A DNA stretch of 64,000 bases from Argopecten irradians (Eukaryota; Mollusca; Bivalvia; Pectinida; Pectinidae), in the NCBI RefSeq assembly GCF_041381155.1, contig NC_091144.1, forward strand, positions 20,655,544 to 20,719,543, written 5' to 3'. Position numbers and translations under genes: made by a program. The notes beneath the pieces were generated by a model. That model saw only the letters and a program-made list of their open reading frames with translations. It was not told where the DNA came from and ran no database searches. Shown here in pieces: positions 39,601-51,600 of this stretch (position 1 is the stretch's first letter; each line of letters starts with the position of its first letter).

Positions 39601-42600
39601 AGGCAGCGAGAAAGTATACAACTAGATGTCAGAATATTAATATTGTTGTCTCATTAACACGAGTTGTCTTATGACATTTGTCGTTTGTATCTTGTCTCAA
39701 TAAAACAAGTTTTCAAGTTACACGAGCTTTTGGTATTTTACTGACATCAGTTCTCATGTTTGCTGATATTGGTAAAACACTGAAACACAAAGTCTTTACC
39801 AATGCTTTATATTATTTCTAATTGGTTGCAGACGACTTGGATATGAAAGCGAGATATTGCCAGGCAGCCGATATAGTTATCATTGATGATTTGTAAGTAT
39901 CAAAGTCCGACAAAGTTATCATTGATGGTTTGTAAGTATAAAAATTCCGATATAGTTATCATTGATGGTTTGTAAGTATAAAAATTCCGATATAGTTATC
40001 GTTGATGATTTGTAAGTATCAAAGTCCGACAAAGTTATCATTGATGATTTGTAACTATCAAAGTCCGACATAGTTATCATTGATGATTTGTAAGTATCAA
40101 AGTCCGACAAAGTTATCATTGATGATTTGTAAGTATCAAAGTCCGACATAGTTATCATTGATGATTTGTATCAAAGTCCGTTATGATTGATGATTTGTAA
40201 GTATCAAAGTCCGACAAAGTTATCATTGATGATTTGTAAGTATCAAAGTCCGACATAGTTATCATTGATGATTTGTAAGTATCAAAGTCCTACATAGTTA
40301 TCATTGATGATTTGTAAGTATCAAAGTCCGACAAAGTTATCATTGATGATTTGTAATTATTAAAGTCCGACATAGTTATCATTGATGATTTGTAAGTATC
40401 AAAGTCCGACAAAGTTATCATTGATGATGTGTAACTATTAAAGTCCGACAAAGTTATCATTGATGATGTGTAACTATTAAAGTCCGACATAGTTATCATT
40501 GATGATTTGTAACTATTAAAGTCCGACATAATTATCATTGATGATTTGTAATTATTAAAGTCCGACATAGTTATCATTGATGATTTGTAAGTATCAAAGT
40601 CCGACAAAGTTATCATTGATGATTTGTAAGTATCAAAGTCCGACAAAGTTATCATTGATGATTTGTAAGTATCAAAGTCCGACAAAGTTATCATTGATGA
40701 TTTGTAAGTATCAAAGTCCGACAAAGTTATCATTGATGATTTGTAAGTATCAAAGTCCTACAAAGTTATCATTGATGATTTGTAAGTATCAAAGTCCGAC
40801 ATAGTTATCATTGATGATTTGTAAGTATCAAAGTCCGACAAAGTTATCATTGATGATTTGTAATTATTAAAGTCCGACAAAGTTATCATTGATGATTTGT
40901 AAGTATCAAAGTCCTACAAAGTTATCATTGATGATTTGTAAGTATCAAAGTCCGACATAGTTATCATTGATGATTTGTAAGTATCAAAGTCCGACATAGT
41001 TATCATTGATGATTTGTAAGTATCAAAGTCCGACATAGTTATCATTGATGATTTGTAAGTATCAAAGTCCGACATAGTTATCATTGATGATTTGTAAGTA
41101 TTCAAAGTCCGACATAGTTATCATTGATGATTTGTAAGTATCAAAGTCCGACATAGTTATCATTGATGATTTGTAAGTATCAAAGTCCGACATAGTTATC
41201 ATTGATGATTTGTAAGTATCAAAGTCCGACATAGTTATCATTGATGATTTGTAAGTATCAAAGTCCGACATAGTTATCATTGATGATTTGTAAGTATCAA
41301 AGTCCGACATAGTTATCATTGATGATTTGTAAGTATCAAAGTCCTACAAAGTTATCATTGATGATTTGTAAGTATCAAAGTCCGACATAGTTATCATTGA
41401 TGATTTGTAAGTATCAAAGTCCGACATAGTTATCATTGATGATTTGTAAGTATCAAAGTCCGACATAGTTATCATTGATGATTTGTAAGTATAAAAAGTC
41501 CGACATAGTTATCATTGATGATTTGTAAGTATCAAAGTCCGACAAAGTTATCATTGATGGTTTGTAAGTATCAAAAGTCCGACATAGTTATCATTGATGA
41601 TTTGTAAGTATCAAAGTCCGACATAGTTATCATTGATGATTTGTAAGTATCAAAGTCCGACATAGTTATCATTGATGATTTGTAAGTATCAAAGTCCGAC
41701 ATAGTTATCATTGATGATTTGTAAGTATCAAAGTCCGACAAAGTTATCATTGATGATTTGTAAGTATCAAAGTCCACATAGTTATCATTGATGATTTGTA
41801 AGTATCAAAGTCCGACATAGTTATCATTGATGATTTGTAAGTATCAAAGTCCGACATAGTTATCATTGATGATTTGTAAGTATCAAAGTCCGACATAGTT
41901 ATCATTGATGATTTGTAAGTATCAAAGTCCGACATAGTTATCATTGATGATTTGTAAGTATCAAAGTCCGACATAGTTATCATTGATGATTTGTAAGTAT
42001 CAAAGTCCGACATAGTTATCATTGATGATTTGTAAGTATCAAAGTCCGACATAGTTATCATTGATGATTTGTAAGTATCAAAGTCCGACATAGTTATCAT
42101 TGATGATTTGTAAGTATCAAAGTCCGACATAGTTATCATTGATGATTTGTAAGTATCAAAGTCCGACATAGTTATCATTGATGATTTGTAAGTATCAAAG
42201 TCCGACATAGTTATCATTGATGATTTGTAAGTATCAAAGTCCGACATAGTTATCATTGATGATTTGTAAGTATCAAAGTCCGACATAGTTATCATTGATG
42301 GTTTGTAAGTATAAAAAGTCCGACATAGTTATCATTGATGATTTGTAAGTATCAAAGTCCGACATAGTTATCATTGATGATTTGTAAGTATCAAAGTCCG
42401 ACATAGTTATCATTGATGATTTGTAAGTATCAAAGTCCGACATAGTTATCATTGATGATTTGTAAGTATCGAAGTCAGACATAGTTATCATTGATGATTT
42501 TTGTAAGTATCAAAGTCCGACATAGTTATCATTGATGATTTGTAAGTATCAAAGTCCGACATAGTTATCATTGATGATTTGTAAGTATCGAAGTCCGACA

Positions 42601-45600
42601 TAGTTATCATTGATGATTTGTAAGTATCAAAGTCCGACATAGTTATCATTGATGATTTGTAAGTATCAAAGTCCTACATAGTTATCATTGATATTTTGTA
42701 AGTATTTAAAGTCCGACAAAGTTATCATTGATGATTTGTAATTATTAAAGTCCGACAATAGTTATCATTGATGATTTGTAAGTATCAAAGTCCGACAAAG
42801 TTATCATTGATGATTTGTAAAGTATCAAAGTCCGACATAGTTATCATTGATGATTTGTATATAAATCGACAAGTTATCATTGATGATTTGTAATATCAAA
42901 GTCCGACATAGTTATCATTGATGATTTGTAATTATCAAAGTCCGACATAGTTATCATTGATGATTTGTAATATCAAAGTCCGACAAGTTATCATTGATGA
43001 TTTGTAAGTATAAAGTCCGACATAGTTATCATTGATGATTTGTAAGTTTTATTAAAGTCGACATAGTTATCATTGATGATTTGTAAGTATCAAAGTCCGA
43101 CATAGTTATCATTGATGATTTGTAAGTATCAAAGTCCGACATAGTTATCATTGATGATTTGTAAGTATCAAAGTCCGACATAGTTATCATTGATGATTTG
43201 TAAGTATCAAAGTCCGACATAGTTATCATTGATGATTTGTAAGTATCAAAGTCCGACATAGTTATCATTGATGATTTGTAAGTATCAAAGTCCGACATAG
43301 TTATCATTGATGATTTGTAAGTATCAAAGTCCGACATAGTTATCATTGATGATTGATGATTTGTAAGTATCAAAGTCCGACATAGTTATCATTGATGATT
43401 TGTAAGTATCAAAGTCCGACATAGTTATCATTGATGATTTGTAAGTATCAAAGTCCGACATAGTTATCATTGATGATTTGTAAGTATCAAAGTCCGACAA
43501 AGTTATCATTGATGGTTTGTAAGTATCAAAGTCCGACATAGTTATCATTGATGATTTGTAAGTATCAAAGTCCGACAAAGTTATCATTGATGATTTGTAA
43601 GTATCAAAGTCCGACATAGTTATCATTGATGATTTGTAAGTATCAAAGTCCGACATAGTTATCATTGATGATTTGTAAGTATCAAAGTCCGACAAAGTTA
43701 TCATTGATGATTTGTAAGTATCAAAGTCCGACATAGTTATCATTGATGATTTGTAAGTATCAAAGTCCGACATAGTTATCATTGATGATTTGTAAGTATC
43801 AAAGTCCGACATAGTTATCATTGATGATTTGTAAGTATCAAAGTCCGACATAGTTATCATTGATATTTTGTAAGTATCAATGTCCGACATAGTTATCATT
43901 GATGATTTGTAAGTATCAAAGTCCGACATAGTTATCATTGATGATTTGTAAGTATCAAAGTCCGACATAGTTATCATTGATGATTTGTAAGTATCAAAGT
44001 CCGACATAGTTATCATTGATGATTTGTAAGTATCAAAGTCCGACATAGTTATCATTGATGATTTGTAAGTATCAAAGTCCGACATAGTTATCATTGATGA
44101 TTTGTAAGTATCAAAGTCCGACATAGTTATCATTGATGATTTGTAAGTATCAAAGTCCGACAAAGTTATCATTGATGATTTGTAAGTATCAAAGTCCGAC
44201 ATAGTTATCATTGATGATTTGTAAGTATCAAAGTCCGACATAGTTATCATTGATGATTTGTAAGTATCAAAGTCCGACATAGTTATCATTGATGATTTGT
44301 AAGTATCAAAGTCCTACATAGTTATCATTGATGATTTGTAAGTATCAAAGTCCGACATAGTTATCATTGATGATTTGTAAGTATCAAAGTCCGACATAGT
44401 TATCATTGATGATTTGTAAGTATCAAAGTCCGACATAGTTATCATTGATGATTTGTAAGTATCAAAGTCCGACATAGTTATCATTGATGATTTGTAAGTA
44501 TCAAAGTCCGACATAGTTATCATTGATGATTTGTAAGTATCAAAGTCCGACATAGTTATCATTGATGATTTGTAAGTATCAAAGTCCGACATAGTTATCA
44601 TTGATGATTTGTAAGTATCAAAGTCCGACATAGTTATCATTGATGATTTGTAAGTATCAAAGTCCGACATAGTTATCATTGATGATTTGTAAGTATCAAA
44701 GTCCGACATAGTTATCATTGATGATTTGTAAGTATCAAAGTCCGACATAGTTATCATTGATGATTTGTAAGTATCAAAGTCCGACATAGTTATCATTGAT
44801 GATTTGTAAGTATCAAAGTCCGACATAGTTATCATTGATGATTTGTAAGTATCAAAGTCCGACATAGTTATCATTGATGATTTGTAAGTATCAAAGTCCG
44901 ACATAGTTATCATTGATGATTTGTAAGTATCAAAGTCCGACATAGTTATCATTGATGATTTGTAAGTATCAAAGTCCGACATAGTTATCATTGATGATTT
45001 GTAAGTATCAAAGTCCGACATAGTTATCATTGATGATTTGTAAGTATCAAAGTCAGACATAGTTATCATTGATGATTTGTAAGTATCAAAGTCCGACATA
45101 GTTATCATTGATGATTTGTAAGTATCAAAGTCCGACATAGTTATCATTGATGATTTGTAAGTATCAAAGTCCGACATAGTTATCATTGATGATTTGTAAG
45201 TATCAAAGTCCGACATAGTTATCATTGATGATTTGTAAGTATCAAAGTCCGACATAGTTATCATTGATGATTTGTAAGTATCAAAGTCCGACATAGTTAT
45301 CATTGATGATTTGTAAGTATCAAAGTCCGACATAGTTATCATTGATGATTTGTAAGTATCAAAGTCCGACATAGTTATCATTGATGATTTGTAAGTATCA
45401 AAGTCCGACATAGTTATCATTGATGATTTGTAAGTATCAAAGTCCTACATAGTTATCATTGATATTTTGTAAGTATCAAAGTCCGACATAGTTATCATTG
45501 ATGATTTGTAAGTATCAAAGTCCGACATAGTTATCATTGATGATTTGTAAGTATCAAAGTCCGACATAGTTATCATTGATGATTTGTAAGTATCAAAGTC

Positions 45601-48600
45601 GACATAGTTATCATTGATGATTTGTAAGTATCAAAGTCCGACATAGTTATCATTGATGATTTGTAAGTATCAAAGTCAGACATAGTTTATCATTGATGAT
45701 TTGTAAGTATCAAAGTCCGACATAGTTATCATTGATGATTTGTAAGTATCAAAGTCCGACATAGTTATCATTGATGATTTGTAAGTATCAAAGTCCTACA
45801 TAGTTATCATTGATGATTTGTAAGTATCAAAGTCCTACATAGTTATCATTGATGATTTGTAAGTATCAAAGTCCGACATAGTTATCATTGATGATTTGTA
45901 AGTATCAAAGTCCGACATAGTTATCATTGATGATTTGTAAGTATCAAAGTCCGACATAGTTATCATTGATGATTTGTAAGTATCAAAGTCCGACAAAGTT
46001 ATCATTGATGATTTGTAAGTATCAAAGTCCTACAAAGTTATCATTGATGATTTGTAAGTATCAAAGTCCGACATAGTTATCATTGATGATTTGTAAGTAT
46101 CAAAGTCCTACATAGTTATCATTGATGATTTGTAAGTATCAAAGTCCGACATAGTTATCATTGATGATTTGTAAGTATCAAAGTCCGACATAGTTATCAT
46201 TGATGATTTGTAAGTATCAAAGTCCGACATAGTTATCATTGATGATTTGTAAGTATCAAAGTCCGACAAAGTTATCATTGATGATTTGTAAGTATCAAAG
46301 TCCTACAAAGTTATCATTGATGATTTGTAAGTATCAAAGTCCGACATAGTTATCATTGATGATTTGTAAGTATCAAAGTCCGACATAGTTATCATTGATG
46401 ATTTGTAAGTATCAAAGTCCTACATAGTTATCATTGATGATTTGTAAGTATCAAAGTCCGACATAGTTATCATTGATGATTTGTAAGTATCAAAGTCCGA
46501 CATAGTTATCATTGATGATTTGTAAGTATCAAAGTCCGACATAGTTATCATTGATGATTTGTAAGTATCAAAGTCCGACATAGTTATCATTGATGATTTG
46601 TAAGTATCAAAGTCCGACATAGTTATCATTGATGATTTGTAAGTATCAAAGTCCGACATAGTTATCATTGATGATTTTGTAAGTATCAAAGTCCGACATA
46701 GTTATCATTGATGATTTGTAAGTATCAAAGTCCGACATAGTTATCATTGATGATTTGTAAGTATCAAAGTCCGACATAGTTATCATTGATGATTTGTAAG
46801 TATCAAAGTCCGACAAAGTTATCATTGATGATTTGTAAGTATCAAAGTCCGACATAGTTATCATTGATGATTTGTAAGTATCAAAGTCCGACATAGTTAT
46901 CATTGAGATTTTTTATCATTGACATGTTATCATTGATGTAATTGTATCAAAGTCCGACACATAGTTATCATTGATGATTTGTAAGTATCAAAGTCCGACA
47001 TAGTTATCATTGATGATTTGTAAGTATCAAAGTCCGACATAGTTATCATTGATGATTTAGTAATTTGTAAGTATCAAAGTCCGACAAAGTTATCATTGAT
47101 GATTTGTAAGTATCAAAGTCCGACATAGTTATCATTGATGATTTGTAAGTATCAAAGTCCGACATAGTTATCATTGATGATTTGTAAGTATCAAAGTCCG
47201 ACATAGTTATCATTGATGATTTGTAAGTATCAAAGTCCGACATAGTTATCATTGATGATTTGTAAGTATCAAAGTCCGACATAGTTATCATTGATGATTT
47301 GTAAGTATCAAAGTCCGACAAAGTTATCATTGATGATTTGTAAGTATCAAAGTCCGACATAGTTATCATTGATGATTTGTAAGTATCAAAGTCCGACATA
47401 GTTATCATTGATGATTTGTAAGTATCAAAGTCCGACATAGTTATCATTGATGATTTGTAAGTATCAAAGTCCTACATAGTTATCATTGATGATTTGTAAG
47501 TATCAAAGTCCTACATAGTTATCATTGATGATTTGTAAGTATCAAAGTCTCGACATAGTTATCATTGATGATTTGTAAGTATCAAAGTCCGACAAAAGTT
47601 ATCATTGATGATTTGTAAGTATCAAAGTCCGACATAGTTATCATTGATGATTTGTAAGTATCAAAGTCCGACATAGTTATCATTGATGATTTGTAAGTAT
47701 CAAAGTCCGACATAGTTATCATTGATGATTTGTAAGTATCAAAGTCCTACATAGTTATCATTGATGATTTGTAAGTATCAAAGTCCGACATAGTTATCAT
47801 TGATGATTTGTAAGTATCAAAGTCCGACATAGTTATCATTGATGATTTGTAAGTATCAAAGTCCGACATAGTTATCATTGATGATTTGTAAGTATCAAAG
47901 TCCGACATAGTTATCATTGATGATTTGTAAGTATCAAAGTCCGACATAGTTATCATTGATGATTTGTAAGTATCAAAGTCCGACATAGTTATCATTGATG
48001 ATTTGTAAGTATCAAAGTCCGACATAGTTATCATTGATGATTTGTAAGTATCAAAGTCCGACATAGTTATCATTGATGATTTGTAAGTATCAAAGTCCAG
48101 ACATTAGTTATCAATTGATGATTTGTAAGTATCAAAGTCAGACATAGTTATCATTGATGATTTGTAAGTATCAAAGTATCAAAGTCCTACATAGTTATCA
48201 TTGATGATTTGTAAGTATCAAAGTCAGACATAGTTATCATTGATGATTTGTAAGTATCAAAGTCCGACATAGTTATCATTGATGGTTTGTAAGTATCAAA
48301 TCCGACATAGTTATCATTGATAATTTGTAAGTATCAAAGTCCGACAAAGTTATCATTGATCATTTGTAACTATCAAAGTCCGACATAAGTTATCATTGAT
48401 GGTTTGTAAGTATCAAAGTCCGACAAGTTATCATTGATGATTTGTAAGTATCAAAGTCCGACAAAGTTATCATTGATGATTTGTAATATCAAAGTCCGAC
48501 ATAGTTATCATTGATGTTTGTAAGTATCAAAGTCCGACAAAGTTATCATTGATGATTTGTAAGTATCAAAAGTCCGACATAGTTATCATTGATGATTTGT

Positions 48601-51600
48601 AAGTATCAAAGTCCGACATAGTTATCATTGATGATTTGTAAGTATCAAAGTCCGACATAGTTATCATTGATGATTTGTAAGTATCAAAGTCCGACATAGT
48701 TATCATTGATGATTTGTAAGTATCAAAGTCCGACATAGTTATCATTGATGATTTGTAAGTATCAAAGTCCGACATAATTATCATTGATTTTGTAAGTATC
48801 AAAGTCCGATGTTATGATCATGACCCCTGATATTTGTAAGTATCAGTCGACATTATCATGATGGTTTGTAAGTATCAAAGTGGACACTCTGAGGTGTTGA
48901 TCAGTGGACACCTCTGAGGTTTGTTATGATCAGTGGACACCTCTGAGGTTTGTTATGATCATGGACACCTCTGAGGTTTGTTATGATCAATGGACACCTC
49001 TGAGGTTTGTTATGATCAGTGGACACCTCTGAGGTTTGTTATGATCAGTGGACACCTCTGAGGTTTGTTATGTTCAATTGATGAGGTTTGTTATGATCAA
49101 TGGACACCTCTGAGGTTTGTTATGATCAATGGACACCTCTGAGGTTTGTTATGATCAATGGACACCTCTGAGGTTTGTTATGATCAGTGGACACCTCTGA
49201 GGTTTGTTATGATCAATGGACACCTCTGAGGTTTGTTATGATCAGTGGACACCTCTGAGGTTTGTTATGATCAGTGGACACCTCTGAGGTTTGTTATGAT
49301 CAGTGGACACCTCTGAGGTTTGTTATGATCAGTGGACACCTCTGAGGTTTGTTATGATCAGTGGACACCTCTGAGGTTTGTTATGATAAGTGGACACCTC
49401 TGAGGTTTGTTATGATCAGTGGACACCTCTGAGGTTTGTTATGATCAAGTGGACACCTCTGAGGTTTGTTATGATCATGGACACCTCTGAGGTTTGTTAT
49501 GATAAGTGGACACCTCTGAGGTTTGTTATGATCAGTGGACACCTCTGAGGTTTGTTATGATCAGTGGACACCTCTGAGGTTTGTTATGATCAGTGGACAC
49601 CTCTGAGGTTTGTTATGATCAGTGGACACCTCTGAGGTTTGTTATGATCAGTGGACACCTCTGAGGTTTGTTATGATCAGTGGACACCTCTGAGGTTTGT
49701 TATGATCAGTGGACACCTCTGAGGTTTGTTATGATCATGGACACCTCTGATGTTATGATCAGTGGACACCTCTGAGGTTTGTTATGATCAGTGGACACCT
49801 CTGAGGTTTGTTATGATCAGTGGACACCTCTGAGGTTTGTTATGATCAGTGGACACCTCTGAGGTTTGTTATGATCAATGGACACCTCTGAGGTTTGTTA
49901 TGATCAATGGACACCTCTGAGGTTTGTTATGATCAGTGGACACCTCTGAGGTTTGTTATGATCAATGGACACCTCTGAGGTTTGTTATGATCATGGACAC
50001 CTCTGAGGTTTGTTATGATCAGTGGACACCTCTGAGGTTTGTTATGATCAGTGGACACCTCTGAGGTTTGTTATGATCAGTGGACACCTCTGAGGTTTGT
50101 TATGATCAGTGGACACCTCTGAGGTTTGTTATGATCATGGACACCTCTGAGGTTTGTTATGATCAGTGGACACCTCTGAGGTTTGTTATGATCAATGGAC
50201 ACCTCTGAGGTTTGTTATGATCAGTGGACACCTCTGAGGTTTGTTATGATCAGTGGACACCTCTGAGGTTTGTTATGATCAGTGGACACCTCTGAGGTTT
50301 GTTATGATCAATGGACACCTCTGAGGTTTGTTATGATCAATGGACACCTCTGAGGTTTGTTATGATCAATGGACACCTCTGAGGTTTGTTATGATCAATG
50401 GACACCTCTGAGGTTTGTTATGATCAATGGACACCTCTGAGGTTTGTTATGATCAGTGGACACCTCTGAGGTTTGTTATGATCAATGGACACCTCTGAGG
50501 TTTGTTATGATCAGTGGACACCTCTGAGGTTTGTTATGATCAATGGACACCTCTGAGGTTTGTTATGATCAGTGGACACCTCTGAGGTTTGTTATGATCA
50601 ATGGACACCTCTGAGGTTTGTTATGATCAATGGACACCTCTGAGGTTTGTTATGATCAATGGACACCTCTGAGGTTTGTTATGATCAATGGACACCTCTG
50701 AGGTTTGTTATGATCAATGGACACCTCTGAGGTTTGTTATGATCAGTGGACACCTCTGAGGTTTGTTATGATCAGTGGACACCTCTGAGGTTTATGTTAT
50801 GATCAGTGGACACCTCTGAGGTTTGTTATGATCAGTGGACACCTCTGAGGTTTGTTATGATCAATGGACACCTCTGAGGTTTGTTATGATCAATGGACAC
50901 CTCTGAGGTTTGTTATGATCAATGGACACCTCTGAGGTTTGTTATGATCAATGGACACCTCTGAGGTTTGTTATGATCAATGGACACCTCTGAGGTTTGT
51001 TATGATCAATGGACACCTCTGAGGTTTGTTATGATCAATGGACACCTCTGAGGTTTGTTATGATCAGTGGACACCTCTGAGGTTTGTTATGATCAATGGA
51101 CACCTCTGAGGTTTGTTATGATCAATGGACACCTCTGAGGTTTGTTATGATCAGTGGACACCTCTGAGGTTTGTTATGATCAGTGGACACCTCTGAGGTT
51201 TGTTATGATCAGTGGACACCTCTGAGGTTTGTTATGATCAGTGGACACCTCTGAGGTTTGTTATGATCAATGGACACCTCTGAGGTTTGTTATGATCAAT
51301 GGACACCTCTGAGGTTTGTTATGATCATGGACACCTCTGAGGTTTGTTATGATCAATGGACACCTCTGAGGTTTGTTATGATCATGGACACCTCTGAGTG
51401 TTTTTGTTATTATGATCAGTGGACACCTCTGAGGTTTGTTATGATCAGTGGACACCTCTGAGGTTTGTTATGATCAATGGACACCTCTGAGGTTTGTTAT
51501 GATCAATGGACACCTCTGAGGTTTGTTATGATCAATGGACACCTCTGAGGTTTGTTATGATCAGTGGACACCTCTGAGGTTTGTTATGATCATGGACACC

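Noticed and set aside
44314-45420. 368-codon minus-strand frame of MITMSDFDTYKSS repeats as a protein-coding gene
   Set aside because: The 39-bp unit is a multiple of three and stop-free in this frame. The frame is broken wherever units carry indels, and the unit derives from the opposite-strand exon boundary.
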